DNA from: Bradyrhizobium paxllaeri
Lineage (GTDB): Bacteria > Pseudomonadota > Alphaproteobacteria > Rhizobiales > Xanthobacteraceae
Length of the DNA: 64,000 nt
Direction of reading: 5' to 3'
Assembly (NCBI RefSeq): GCF_001693515.2
Contig: NZ_CP042968.1
Location: 1,612,001-1,676,000, forward strand
Each line of letters begins with the position of its first letter. Position 1 is the stretch's first letter. The notes under the pieces are model-generated. The model was given only the letters and a program-made list of their open reading frames with translations, was not told the origin of the DNA and did no database searches. Positions 8,770 through 17,388 of the stretch are shown one piece after another. The translations under genes were made by a program, and so were the position numbers.

Positions 8770-8785
8770 TGGCACGTGGCTTGCT
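8770..8785 (+). promoter_or_regulatory. Sigma-54 (RpoN) promoter upstream of the GST gene
   Basis: TGGCACGTGGCTTGCT matches the sigma-54 consensus TGGCACG-N4-TTGCW at every defined position. The GG at 8771-8772 and GC at 8783-8784 are correctly spaced. Transcription would start near 8796, about 90 bases before the GST start codon. I could not find a clear NifA or other activator site nearby. Confidence 0.7.
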
Positions 8786-8884
8786 GTGGAACATTCACGA
8801 CGCACACGCATTAGGCGGCGGCGTATTGGCGCGGCCGGTTGCCGGTGTCCGGGCGGACGACGCTTCGCTGAAGGAAAAGGCCAT

Positions 8885-9538
8885 ATGGCAAAGACGACAC
8901 TGACCATCTCCAGCAAGAACTACTCGTCATGGTCGCTGCGCGGCTGGCTGTTGGCGAAATTCTCCGGCCTGGAGTTCGAGGAGGTGGTCACCGCCCCGGA
9001 CGATGCCTCGGCGCGGGCTGAAATCCTGTTGCTGTCGTCGTCGATCCTGGTGCCGTGCCTGCGCCATGAGGGCGCCACCATCTGGGATACGCTGGCGATC
9101 GCGGAATACCTCAACGAGGTCAGGCCGGAGGCGGGCTTGCTGCCGGCGGACCGGATCCGGCGGGCGCATTGCCGCTCGATCTGCGGCGAAATCCATTCCG
9201 GTTTCACCACGCTGCGCGCCTCGCTGCCGGTCAATCTCAAGGGCCATTTCCCCGGCTTCAAGATCTGGTCGCGCGCGCAGGCCGATATCGACCGGGTCTG
9301 CACCATCTGGCGTGAATGCCTCAAGGAATCAGGCGGGCCATTCCTGTTCGGCGAGCGCACCATGGCGGACGCGATGTACGCCCCCGTCGTGACCCGCTTT
9401 ATGACCTATGACGTGAAGCTCGAACCCGCGCTCGCAGCCTACGCCAGCACCATCATGGCGATGCCCGAAATGCAGGAATGGATCGAAGCCGCCAGGGCCG
9501 AGCCCGCCGATATCGAAGAGCTCGAGGTCGAATATTAG
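8885..9538 (+). CDS. Glutathione S-transferase family protein
   Basis: 217-residue cytosolic GST. The N-terminal thioredoxin-like domain begins 'SSKNYSSWSLRGWLLAK', giving a candidate catalytic Ser/Tyr near residue 12, and continues to 'VPCLRHEGATIWDTLAIAEYL', where the Asp/Thr following the cis-Pro-like block contacts glutathione. The helical C-terminal domain follows from about residue 90, with 'FGERTMADAMYAPV'. The ATG at 8885 has an AAGGAAAAGG ribosome site. It is preceded by a consensus sigma-54 promoter, which is unusual for this family. Confidence 0.87.
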   Translation: MAKTTLTISSKNYSSWSLRGWLLAKFSGLEFEEVVTAPDDASARAEILLLSSSILVPCLRHEGATIWDTLAIAEYLNEVRPEAGLLPADRIRRAHCRSICGEIHSGFTTLRASLPVNLKGHFPGFKIWSRAQADIDRVCTIWRECLKESGGPFLFGERTMADAMYAPVVTRFMTYDVKLEPALAAYASTIMAMPEMQEWIEAARAEPADIEELEVEY

Positions 9539-9747
9539 GCAGGGGCGCGAGGCCTTGCCCGTTTGAACGGCTCAGGTAACGCGCAGGTCTTGCCCAAGCC
9601 GGTGTCAGCCAAGGCCCACATCCGGGTGATCTCTTCGCCGTCTTTCGCTGGGTTGCTGAAACCGAATTCCTGCCTCCAGCCAATCGGTTCACCGCACCGC
9701 TGCCATCCTCTCGCCGCACTGCAACGCGGCTGGCGCGGATTTCGCAT
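9535..9747 (-). CDS. Hypothetical short ORF (weak)
   Basis: A 70-codon frame that converges on and overlaps the GST stop by four bases. The second half ('EFGFSNPAKDGEEITRMWALA') reads like coding sequence, but no family is recognised and the ribosome site is poor. The 307-base gap 9539-9845 holds nothing else that I can support apart from the promoter of the following cupin gene. Confidence 0.25.
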   Translation of the reverse strand: MRNPRQPRCSAARGWQRCGEPIGWRQEFGFSNPAKDGEEITRMWALADTGLGKTCALPEPFKRARPRAPA

Positions 9748-9845
9748 AGCAACATGTTAGCCGTGACGCGACGATGCGAGGCTGCCGAAAATTTGGACGC
9801 TCTCCGACTTCGCGCGATCCCGCCAACGCGAACCGTGGAGGCTCC

Positions 9846-10424
9846 ATGAACAAGCAAGCTGTCGTCAGCAAATTCTCCCACGTCAAACCCGGCGATACCG
9901 AATTCAAGGGCGGAGGTCTGCGCGACTTCTTCCTGTATCGCGACCTCGGCATCGCGGATGCCACGGGCGGGCAGGTGATCTGCCATCTGGTCAAGGCCAA
10001 TCCCGACTTGCCGCCGGAAGAAGGTACCGGCTGGCACAAGCACGAATGCGAATTCCAGATCGTGATCATGACCAAGGGCTGGGCGCGCTTCATGTATGAG
10101 GACAAGTCGACCCTGGTGCAGGCCGGCGATGTCGTGCACCAGCGACCAGGCATCACGCATTACCTGTACGATTACTCCGAGGACATGGAGTACCTCGAGA
10201 TCGTCAGCCCCGCCGACTTCAAGACCGTCGATGTGCCGCCGGCCGTCGACAAGGTGCCGCCACCCACCCCCTGGAGGCTGACCGCCATGTCATCTCCCGA
10301 GGAATTAACGTTTGTCCTTGGCCGTTGGCTGCGGCCGATTGTTATGGCGCTCTATGTTGTGCGCCGTCTGGGATGGCGGCCGACATCTAGCCGTGAACAA
10401 CGGAGTACGGCGCTCAATCAGTGA
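9846..10424 (+). CDS. Cupin-domain protein with atypical C-terminal tail
   Basis: 192 residues. The cupin core (about 35-120) shows 'GTGWHKHECEFQIVIMTKG' and 'QAGDVVHQRPGITHYL', metal-binding motifs 1 and 2. The ATG at 9846 follows GGAGGCTCC. The compact domain would be complete near residue 148 ('PPPTPW'). The last 45 or so residues, rich in Arg and Leu, are not typical of the family and look like read-through past a lost stop. The function is unknown; small cupins of this kind act as sensors or isomerases. Confidence 0.75.
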   Translation: MNKQAVVSKFSHVKPGDTEFKGGGLRDFFLYRDLGIADATGGQVICHLVKANPDLPPEEGTGWHKHECEFQIVIMTKGWARFMYEDKSTLVQAGDVVHQRPGITHYLYDYSEDMEYLEIVSPADFKTVDVPPAVDKVPPPTPWRLTAMSSPEELTFVLGRWLRPIVMALYVVRRLGWRPTSSREQRSTALNQ

Positions 10425-10531
10425 TTCGGGCGCGGTTCGTTCCGTTCGCGTTCCGAACATTAACGTCGCGCGTGTTCCCGTCGCATTCTGGCACAAAATG
10501 CGGGGTGCGGCCGCCCGCGCCCGCGGTTTCC

Positions 10532-10747
10532 TCAGATCGCGCTGGAGCGCGGCAGCCGCCAGCCGACCACCGTGGCCTCGACCATGCCGCCGGTCCTGTC
10601 GTTGCGCCATTGACCATCGATCCAGCGGCAGGCGAAGGGCAGTTGATAGGTTCCGCTGTGATCCTCGCAAAGAACTTCCACCGGCAGGTTCGGCGGCGGG
10701 TCTCCGTTGCCGTCGAACTGCGCCAGCCGCTTTTCACGCGTTGCCAT
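10532..10747 (-). CDS. Conserved hypothetical protein, 71 aa
   Basis: Short acidic-to-neutral protein beginning 'MATREKRLAQFDGNG'. The ATG at 10747 follows a GTGGAG ribosome site. It contains two cysteines ('EVLCEDHSGTYQLPFACRW') and no membrane segment. I recognise no named domain; the composition and the good start suggest a real small gene, of a type common in Bradyrhizobium. Confidence 0.6.
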   Translation of the reverse strand: MATREKRLAQFDGNGDPPPNLPVEVLCEDHSGTYQLPFACRWIDGQWRNDRTGGMVEATVVGWRLPRSSAI

Positions 10748-10937
10748 ACAATCAATCTCCACTGCCGCGGCCGGTGAACACCGGTTCTGTTCGCGGCTAA
10801 ATCCATCCACGTTAACGGGATGAAGCACAGCGCCTGAATGAGGTATCAGTATGGTATCTCTGCGGTCGAGGACCTGCTTCGCGCAAATTGCTGTGATAGA
10901 TGTTCCCTGCGCCAGATGCATTTGGAACGAGGATTTG

Positions 10938-11324
10938 ATGATTGCTCCGAGGATTGCTTTCACCGCTTTCACGCTGCTGATGGCCTCACTGCCTTCGACC
11001 GTCCGCGCGCAGGACGTTCCTGGCATCGAGATCTGCACCGTCGAAAAAACCATGGAGCGGCGCACCTCCTGCCTGCAGAGCAATGTCGACTTCCTGCAGA
11101 AGACGATCACCAAGCTCACCACCGATCATCAGCAGAAATCGGATGCCGCCAACCGGCAGATCGAGGCGCTGAAGGGCGCGGTCATCAGCCTGCAGAAGGT
11201 CGTCAGCGATTTGCAGGCGGCACAGAACAAGGCGGCGGAGGATGCGAGGAAGGCAACGCCCGCAGCGAAGGATGCCGCGCCTGCTGCGAAGGATGCGCCA
11301 GCGCCAAAAGACGGCGCGAAGTAG
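10938..11324 (+). CDS. Secreted coiled-coil hypothetical protein
   Basis: 128 residues. A signal peptide (residues 1-24, cleavage after 'STVRA') is followed by a Cys pair ('EICTVEKTMERRTSC'), a heptad-like helix spanning about residues 45-95 ('SNVDFLQKTITKLT' through 'VVSDLQAAQNKAAED') and an Ala/Lys/Pro-rich tail. Export to the periplasm is likely. The start at 10938 is preceded by ACGAGGA. No family or partner is recognised. It converges with the enolase-superfamily gene, only 2 bases apart. Confidence 0.7.
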   Translation: MIAPRIAFTAFTLLMASLPSTVRAQDVPGIEICTVEKTMERRTSCLQSNVDFLQKTITKLTTDHQQKSDAANRQIEALKGAVISLQKVVSDLQAAQNKAAEDARKATPAAKDAAPAAKDAPAPKDGAK

Positions 11325-11326
11325 GG

Positions 11327-12433
11327 TCACACCACGCGGTATTGCTCCATGACGGCCTTGTCGGGCTCATAACCGAGCCCCGGTCCTTGCGGCACCTCGA
11401 CGTTGCCATGGGCGTCGACATCGATGCGGCCGCGCCACAGACAGGCGGCGCGTTTCATGGAGAACACTTCGACGAAGCTTGCGTCGTCGCGCAACGACAT
11501 CAGGTGCAGCGTCGCGAGGAAGCCCGGCCCGAAATACGGCGAATGCGGCGCAAGCCGGACGCCGAGTTCGTCGGCCAACGCGACGACCTTCAAGTGCTCG
11601 GTGATGCCGCCGACCTTGATGACGGAAGGTTGCGCGTGGCTCACCGCGCCGGCCTTCATCATCTGTCTGAACTGATGCACCGTGCAGGCATTCTCGCCGG
11701 CCGCCACATTGAGCCCGCCCTTGCTCCGCACTTCCGCCAGCGTTGCGAAATCTTCCGGCGGCCAGACCGGCTCCTCCAAAAACATCGGCGCAGCGTCGCG
11801 GCAGGAATGCGCGAACGCGATCGCATCCTCGCCATTCAGCGGACAATTCATGTCGACCATCAGCGGAATGTCGGGACCGATCGCTTTGCGCGCGGCAAAC
11901 ACGGCAGGCGTCGTGGTCTCGTGGAGCTTGATCGCCTTGTAGTCCTGCCGCAGCGCAGTCTCGCATTCGCGTGCAATGAGTTCGGGCTTGCCGATCCGCA
12001 GCAGGCTCGCATAGGCGGGAATCCGCGTGCGCCTGGCCTCGCCGATCAGGCGATGCAGCGGCACGCTCTCGACCTTGGCGGCAAGGTCCCACAGCGCGAT
12101 ATCGAGTGCCGAGATCGCAAACATGGTGATGCCGTAGCGGCCGAACAGATGCAGGTTGCGCTGGATCTGTTCCATGAAGGCGGGAATGCCGGCCGCGTCG
12201 GGGACTTGTTGCCCCTGCGCCTGCGGCGCAATCATCTCCTCGATTGCGGCATAGCTGGTACGCGGGCAGACATAGGCAAAGGCATCGCCCCAGCCGGTGA
12301 TGCCGGCATCGGTTGAAACTTCGACCATGACGATTTCCAGCGCCGAGATCGAGGAAGCACCTTGCCTGAAGCTCGCAACTCCCGCGTCATAGGGAATGCG
12401 GATATGATGCGCCCGAACCTTCGTGATGAGCAT
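11327..12433 (-). CDS. Mandelate racemase / muconate lactonizing enzyme family protein
   Basis: 368-residue enolase-superfamily enzyme that should abstract an alpha-proton from a carboxylate substrate bound through Mg2+. The N-terminal capping domain (about 1-125) is followed by the barrel with 'YKAIKLHE' (catalytic Lys region), the metal ligands in 'LMVDMNC' (Asp), 'FLEEPVWP' (Glu) and 'NVAAGENA' (Glu), and a C-terminal 'APHSPYFG' His. The substrate cannot be assigned; sugar acids or muconate-like compounds are typical. It is divergent from the AraC-family gene across a 119-base promoter region, so that regulator may control it. Confidence 0.85.
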   Translation of the reverse strand: MLITKVRAHHIRIPYDAGVASFRQGASSISALEIVMVEVSTDAGITGWGDAFAYVCPRTSYAAIEEMIAPQAQGQQVPDAAGIPAFMEQIQRNLHLFGRYGITMFAISALDIALWDLAAKVESVPLHRLIGEARRTRIPAYASLLRIGKPELIARECETALRQDYKAIKLHETTTPAVFAARKAIGPDIPLMVDMNCPLNGEDAIAFAHSCRDAAPMFLEEPVWPPEDFATLAEVRSKGGLNVAAGENACTVHQFRQMMKAGAVSHAQPSVIKVGGITEHLKVVALADELGVRLAPHSPYFGPGFLATLHLMSLRDDASFVEVFSMKRAACLWRGRIDVDAHGNVEVPQGPGLGYEPDKAVMEQYRVV

Positions 12434-12552
12434 GGAACCCCTCCCAAAGTTTCGCCTACAGTGTCAGTGGTGAGATTGAAGAGCAAGGACTGTCAAACGA
12501 CGCGCGGCGCCATCGATCATACTGCGCACGCTTCGCATGAAAGCTGTCAGTC

Positions 12553-13389
12553 ATGAATCCGGCCCAGAAAGCGCTCTGGTACATTGAAAGTCATCTCGCC
12601 GAGCCGCTGACGCTCGATGATGTCGCTGGTGTCGCTGGCGTCTCGCGCTTTCATCTGGTGCGGGCGTTTGCCGCCGCCACCGGTCTTTCGGTGATGCGCT
12701 ATGTGCGCGCCCGCAGGTTGACCAAGGCCGCGCAGGCGCTCGCCGCCGGTGCGCCCGATATCTTGAGTCTCGCGCTGGATGCTGACTACAGCTCGCACGA
12801 AGCTTTCACCCGCGCGTTCCGCGACCATTTCGGCACCACGCCCGAAGCGGTCCGCGCCGCAACGTGCCTCGATCATCTCAAGCTTCAGGAGCCGATCGTC
12901 ATGGATTCCACCCTGCTCGAAAACCTCAAGCCCCCGCGTTTCGAAACCTCCAAGCCGTTGCTGGTCGCCGGTATTGCCGAGCGCTGCACCCACGAAAACA
13001 GCGGCGCCGGCATTCCGAACCTGTGGCACCAGTTTCACCAAAGCGTCGATCATCTCCCGGCGCGGATCGGCAGGGTCGCCTATGGCGTCTGCTGCAACGC
13101 CGACGATGCCGGCAATTTCGACTACGTCGCCGGTGTCGAGGTTTTGGACTTCTCCGACCTGCCGCGCGAATTCGCCCGCGTGCGGATACCCGAGGCGAAA
13201 TATGCCGTGTTCACCCACGCCGAGCACATCTCGACCATTCGCCGCACCGTCAACACGATCTGGAATCACTGGCTGCCACTATCAGGCATGAAGGCGGCGG
13301 ACGCACCGAACTTCGAGCGCTACGACGAGAAGTTCGATCCCGCCACCGGCAATGGCGGGCTGGAGATATGGATTCCGGTGCGGGAGTAG
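12553..13389 (+). CDS. AraC-family regulator with GyrI-like effector domain
   Basis: 278 residues in the order DNA-binding then effector. Two helix-turn-helix units fill residues 8-100 ('LTLDDVAGVAGVSRFHLVRAF' and 'SLALDADYSSHEAFTRAF', ending in 'FGTTPEAVR'). A GyrI/Rob-like ligand domain occupies about 118-278, with 'YGVCCNADDAGNFDY' and the terminal 'LEIWIPV'. Proteins of this layout resemble Rob and SoxS-like activators that bind hydrophobic or cationic compounds. Start: ATG at 12553; no strong ribosome site. The neighbouring divergent enolase-superfamily gene is a candidate target. Confidence 0.88.
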   Translation: MNPAQKALWYIESHLAEPLTLDDVAGVAGVSRFHLVRAFAAATGLSVMRYVRARRLTKAAQALAAGAPDILSLALDADYSSHEAFTRAFRDHFGTTPEAVRAATCLDHLKLQEPIVMDSTLLENLKPPRFETSKPLLVAGIAERCTHENSGAGIPNLWHQFHQSVDHLPARIGRVAYGVCCNADDAGNFDYVAGVEVLDFSDLPREFARVRIPEAKYAVFTHAEHISTIRRTVNTIWNHWLPLSGMKAADAPNFERYDEKFDPATGNGGLEIWIPVRE

Positions 13390-13538
13390 CGTCTCCGCAA
13401 TGCTGCCCTGCGCTGCTAGATTGCCCGCCCTTGCTTGGCAAGCCAAACCGACTTTGCCATAACAGCCGCAACGAATTGTTGCGCGTGCGGGGTCGAGCCA
13501 AAATCCGCCTGCAGCCAAGCGCCAGCCGGGAGGATTTC

Positions 13539-14465
13539 ATGGCCGATATCCGCGTTCTCGCCACCGATCTGGAGTTTCCGGAAGGCCCCGTGGTCATGCC
13601 CGACGGCTCGGTGGTGCTGGTCGAAATCCGCGGCAACCGGCTGACGCGGGTCTATCCGGACGGGCGGAAGGAAGTCGTCGCGCAAATTCCCGGCGGCCCC
13701 AATGGCGCAGCGCTCGGGCCGGACGGCAAGATGTACATCTGCAACAATGGCGGCTTCAGCTGGATTCCGACCGGCAAGATGATCATGCCGGGACCGCAGC
13801 CGGAGGATTATCAGGGCGGCTCGATCCAGCGCGTGGACCTGCAGAGCGGCAAGGTCGAGACCGTCGTCGACAGATGCGGCGAGCATGCGCTGCGCGGGCC
13901 GAACGACCTGGTGTTCGACAGGCACGGCGGACTGTGGTTCTCCGATCTCGGCAAGCGCCGCGCCCGCGAGATGGATGTCGGCGCATTCTATTACATCAAG
14001 CCCGGCATGAAGGAGATCGTCGAGGCCGTGCACGGCGTGCTGCCGGCCAACGGCATCGGCCTGTCGCCGGACGAGAAGACGGTCTACATCGCGGAGACGC
14101 CGACGGCGCGGCTGTGGGCCTATGAAATTTCCGAGCCCGGCACCATCAAGCCGCGCGACGTGATCTATCGCGGCGAGCGCGGCAAGCCGATCGCGGGGCT
14201 TGGCGGCTACCAGATGTTCGATTCGATGGCGGTGGAAGCATCAGGCAATGTCTGCGTGGCGACGCTGGTGTCAGGCTGCATCTCCGTGATCGCGCCCGAC
14301 GGCACCTTGGTCGAGCAGGTGCCGACCGGCGACCGTGTCACCACCAATATCGCGTTCGGTGGGTCAGAATTGAAGACGGCCTACATCACGCTGTCGGGCA
14401 AAGGCGAGTTGATCGCGATGGACTGGGCGCGGCCGGGACTGCCGCTGAACTTTTTGAACAAATGA
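13539..14465 (+). CDS. SMP-30/gluconolactonase-like beta-propeller hydrolase
   Basis: 308-residue six-bladed propeller of the SMP-30/LRE-like family, expected to hydrolyse lactones in a Ca2+- or Zn2+-dependent way. Typical blocks are 'EFPEGPVVMPDGSVVLVEI', 'GPNGAALGPDGKMYICNNGG', 'LRGPNDLVFDRHGGLWFSD' (conserved metal-binding Asn-Asp) and 'PANGIGLSPDEKTVYIAET'. The ATG at 13539 follows CGGGAGGATTTC. It is followed by a family B palindromic repeat and then by the acetyltransferase and GMC oxidoreductase genes on the same strand, so a small catabolic group is possible. Confidence 0.88.
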   Translation: MADIRVLATDLEFPEGPVVMPDGSVVLVEIRGNRLTRVYPDGRKEVVAQIPGGPNGAALGPDGKMYICNNGGFSWIPTGKMIMPGPQPEDYQGGSIQRVDLQSGKVETVVDRCGEHALRGPNDLVFDRHGGLWFSDLGKRRAREMDVGAFYYIKPGMKEIVEAVHGVLPANGIGLSPDEKTVYIAETPTARLWAYEISEPGTIKPRDVIYRGERGKPIAGLGGYQMFDSMAVEASGNVCVATLVSGCISVIAPDGTLVEQVPTGDRVTTNIAFGGSELKTAYITLSGKGELIAMDWARPGLPLNFLNK

Positions 14466-14474
14466 ACCATCCCC

Positions 14475-14586
14475 GTCATTGCGAGCGCAGCGAAGCAATC
14501 CATAGCACCACAAGGGGATAGATGGATTGTTCGTCGCTTCAGCGCAAAATTGCCTTGCAATTTTGTCGCGAGCTCCTCGCAATGAC
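14475..14586. repeat. Dispersed palindromic repeat, family B
   Basis: Second copy of the family B element (GTCATTGCGAGCG...CTCGCAATGAC). It is longer than its relatives because it carries an internal GCAAAATTGC...GCAATTTTGTC inverted segment. It separates the SMP-30 gene from the acetyltransferase gene. Confidence 0.85.
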
Positions 14587-14608
14587 GCGGTTGGCAGTGG
14601 AGAATTAA

Positions 14609-15202
14609 ATGGCCTTTCTTGAACCTGTAGCCCTGCAGGGCGCGCACGCGCGGCTTGAGCCGCTGTCGCATGATCACACCGCGGGGCTCGTGGAAGCCGT
14701 AAGCGACGGCGAGCTGTGGAAGCTCTGGTACACCTTCATCCCGACCGCCGAAAACATGAAGCAGGAAATCGACCGCCGGCTCGGCCTGTTCGCGGCCGGA
14801 ACGATGCTGCCGTTCACCGTGTTCGACGCCGACGGCAAGGTCGCGGGCATGACGACTTACATGAACGTCGACGCCGCCAACCGCCGCGTCGAGATCGGCT
14901 CGACCTGGTACGCCAGGCGCGTGCAGCGCAGCGCGCTCAATACCCAGTGCAAATTGCTGCTGCTGACGCACGCTTTCGAGAAGCTGAATTGCATTGCGGT
15001 AGAGTTCCGCACGCATTTCTTCAATCACCAGAGCCGCCGCGGCATCGAGCGTTTGGGCGCCAAGCAGGACGGTATCCTGAGAAGCCACCAGATCGCGCCG
15101 AACGGCACGTTGCGCGATACCGTGGTTTACAGCATCATCGCCAGCGAGTGGCCGACCGTGAAGGCCCATCTCAATTATCAACTCAACGACAAGCCGCGGT
15201 AA
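14609..15202 (+). CDS. GNAT-family N-acetyltransferase
   Basis: 197-residue acetyltransferase related to the RimJ/RimL group, which transfers acetyl from acetyl-CoA to an amino group. Visible blocks: 'EPVALQGAHARLEPLSHDH', 'AGMTTYMNVDAANRRVEIGSTW' (beta 4 and the start of the CoA site), 'LNTQCKLLLLTHAFEKLNC' and 'NHQSRRGIERLGAKQDGILR', a hallmark of the RimJ/L type. The substrate could be a ribosomal protein, another protein or a small amine. The GMC oxidoreductase gene follows 24 bases downstream. Confidence 0.85.
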   Translation: MAFLEPVALQGAHARLEPLSHDHTAGLVEAVSDGELWKLWYTFIPTAENMKQEIDRRLGLFAAGTMLPFTVFDADGKVAGMTTYMNVDAANRRVEIGSTWYARRVQRSALNTQCKLLLLTHAFEKLNCIAVEFRTHFFNHQSRRGIERLGAKQDGILRSHQIAPNGTLRDTVVYSIIASEWPTVKAHLNYQLNDKPR

Positions 15203-15226
15203 CGAAGCCGCGCGAGAAGCGAGACG

Positions 15227-16870
15227 ATGGAAACGTTCGATTATGTGATTATCGGCGCGGGCTCCGCAGGCAGCGTGCTCGCCAACCGTCTGGGTGAAGA
15301 TCCCGCGAGCCGCGTGTGCGTGCTCGAAGCAGGCCCGAGAGACTGGCACCCTTACATCCATCTGCCGGCCGGCTTCATCAAGACCTTCCACATGAAGAGC
15401 ATCAACTGGGCCTACCAGCAGGAGCCCGGGCCGTGGACCGGCGGCCGCAGCATCTACGCGCCGCGCGGCAAGACGCTCGGCGGCTCGTCGTCCATCAACG
15501 GCCATATCTACAACCGCGGCCAGCGCCAGGATTTCGACACCTGGGCGCAGCTCGGCAACCGCGGCTGGGGCTATCCGGACATCTTGCCCTATTTCAAGCG
15601 GATGGAGCGGCGCGTCGGCGAATGCGACGACACCTATCGCGGCCGCGACGGCAGTCTCACCGTCACCACCATGGATTGGCAGGATCCGCTCTGCGAAGCC
15701 TTCATGGAAGGCGCCGTCAGCCTCGGCATTCCGCGTAACCCCGACTACAACGGCGAAATCCAGGAGGGCGTCTCCTACTGCCAGCGCACCATCGAGAAGG
15801 GCCTGCGCGTCAGCGCTGCGACGGCATTCCTGCATCCGGCGCGCAGGCGGGGCAATGTCGACGTGCGGACGCATGCGCATGTCACCAACCTCATCTTCGA
15901 GGGCAAGCGCGCCGTCGGCGTGCGCTACCTCAAAGGTGGCAAGGGCGGTACGCCCGTCGAGGTGCGCGCCGGCAAGGAAGTCATCCTGTCCGGCGGCACC
16001 TATAACTCGCCGCAGGTGCTGCAATTGTCCGGTGTCGGCTCGCCGGAATTGTTGCAATCGCACGGCATCGAGGTTCGCCACGCGCTGCCCGGCGTGGGGG
16101 AGGGCCTGCAGGACCATTACGCGCCGCGCTCGGTCGCGCGCGTCAAGAACATCAGGACCATCAACGAACTCAGGCGCGGCGTGAGCCTCTGGGTCGAGGC
16201 GTTGAAATGGGCGACGACGCGGCGCGGCCTGCTCTCGCTGTCGCCGACCATGGTCTATTGCTTCTGGCACTCCGGCGAGACCACCGAAAGCTCCGATCTG
16301 CAGCTCACCTTCACGCCCGCAAGCTACAAGGAAGGCGTGCAGGGCCAGCTTGAAGATGAGCCCGGCATGACGGTCGCTTCATGGCAGCAGCGTCCCGAGA
16401 GCCGCGGCTATGTCCGCATCCGCTCCGCCGACCCGTTCGCGCCGCCGATCATCCAGACCAACTATCTGGTGGAAGAGGTCGACCGCCGCGTCGTCGTCGC
16501 CGGCATGAAGCTGGCGCGCCGGTTGCTCGCGTCCAAACCGCTCGCGCCGTACTATGCGTACGAGGATTTCCCGGGACCGAAGGTGCAGAGCGACGATGAA
16601 TTCCTCGCCGCTGCCACCGAGCGCGGCACCACCACGTTCCATCCCGGCTGCACCTGCCGCATGGGACCGGCGGATGCCAAATGGGCTGTGGTCGACGACG
16701 AGCTTCGCGTGCACGGCCTGCAGGGTCTGCGCGTAGTCGATGCCTCGATCATGCCGCGGATGATCTCGGCCAATCTCAACGCGTCAACCTTGATGATCGC
16801 CGACAAGGCCTCCGACATGATCCGCGGCAAGACGGCACTGGAAGCGGTGAGATTCCCGGTGTCGGCGTAG
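15227..16870 (+). CDS. GMC-family FAD oxidoreductase (choline dehydrogenase-like)
   Basis: 547-residue flavoprotein that oxidises an alcohol. The FAD-binding dinucleotide motif is 'YVIIGAGSAGSVLANRL' at the N terminus, followed by the GMC signature 'GKTLGGSSSINGHIYNRG' and the second signature near 'LSGGTYNSPQVLQLSGVG'. The catalytic His sits in 'TFHPGCTCRMG', and the C-terminal 'VDASIMPRMISANLNA' contacts FAD. Choline, other alcohols or polyethylene-glycol-type substrates are all possible. It is probably co-transcribed with the preceding acetyltransferase. A relic of a second gene of this family lies at 22678-22791. Confidence 0.9.
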   Translation: METFDYVIIGAGSAGSVLANRLGEDPASRVCVLEAGPRDWHPYIHLPAGFIKTFHMKSINWAYQQEPGPWTGGRSIYAPRGKTLGGSSSINGHIYNRGQRQDFDTWAQLGNRGWGYPDILPYFKRMERRVGECDDTYRGRDGSLTVTTMDWQDPLCEAFMEGAVSLGIPRNPDYNGEIQEGVSYCQRTIEKGLRVSAATAFLHPARRRGNVDVRTHAHVTNLIFEGKRAVGVRYLKGGKGGTPVEVRAGKEVILSGGTYNSPQVLQLSGVGSPELLQSHGIEVRHALPGVGEGLQDHYAPRSVARVKNIRTINELRRGVSLWVEALKWATTRRGLLSLSPTMVYCFWHSGETTESSDLQLTFTPASYKEGVQGQLEDEPGMTVASWQQRPESRGYVRIRSADPFAPPIIQTNYLVEEVDRRVVVAGMKLARRLLASKPLAPYYAYEDFPGPKVQSDDEFLAAATERGTTTFHPGCTCRMGPADAKWAVVDDELRVHGLQGLRVVDASIMPRMISANLNASTLMIADKASDMIRGKTALEAVRFPVSA

Positions 16871-16973
16871 CGTTGGCACGAGGAAGCATGGCGTTCGCGA
16901 TCAAGGCCGGGATTTCCGATTCACGGCCGAAGACGTTCGCGTTCACCGCGCAGAGATCAGGCAAACGCCAGGT

Positions 16974-17156
16974 GTGAGCGTCACCATCGGACGCACCGCG
17001 AAGCGATCGCTGGGGCGGAGCGGGCTCAAGCATTTCAACAAGTGGAATGATGGCGAGCCTGCGACCGAACTAAAATTCAAGTTCTATCGTCAGGCAACGA
17101 ACAAGATCGTCGGCATCTCGGACGAAGCTGCGGCATTCCTCGGCGAATTCTTCTAG
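16974..17156 (+). CDS. Hypothetical 60-aa protein (weak)
   Basis: GTG-initiated frame with coding-like composition in its second half ('KHFNKWNDGEPATELKFKF'), ending in 'AFLGEFF'. No family is recognised and the ribosome site is poor. The surrounding gap 16871-17388 otherwise contains only the FixK-like box and promoter of the hybrid kinase gene. Confidence 0.3.
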   Translation: MSVTIGRTAKRSLGRSGLKHFNKWNDGEPATELKFKFYRQATNKIVGISDEAAAFLGEFF

Positions 17157-17284
17157 GACGGATTGGTAAAGGCGTAGATGCCGCTTCTGATGGCCAAGCG
17201 GAACTTACGATCAGTTGGAGTATTACCGCTCGTGAGCCACAGCAGACCTGGGCCGGGGATTCCCCCTTTTCAATAAGGGATTGC

Positions 17285-17298
17285 TTGATGCAGATCAA
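17285..17298 (+). promoter_or_regulatory. FixK/FNR-type binding site
   Basis: TTGATGCAGATCAA: a perfect TTGAT-N4-ATCAA palindrome, matching the FNR and rhizobial FixK2 consensus. It lies about 90 bases upstream of the hybrid kinase start codon, a spacing suited to activation under low oxygen. Confidence 0.65.
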
Positions 17299-17388
17299 AG
17301 CGGCTCCTGTTCTTGCTTGTGATTTGAATATCTGGGTGAACAACCGGAGTTGGCGCAGGCGGTATCCCGCTCCGCCTGGGTGAACAAG

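Noticed and set aside
12864..13538. Long upstream extension of the SMP-30 frame
   Set aside because: It overlaps the AraC-family gene; the start at 13539 has a good ribosome site and the domain begins there.
16873..16889. Possible third sigma-54 promoter (TTGGCACGAGGAAGCA)
   Set aside because: The -24 box matches but the -12 element lacks TTGC, so it falls outside the consensus.
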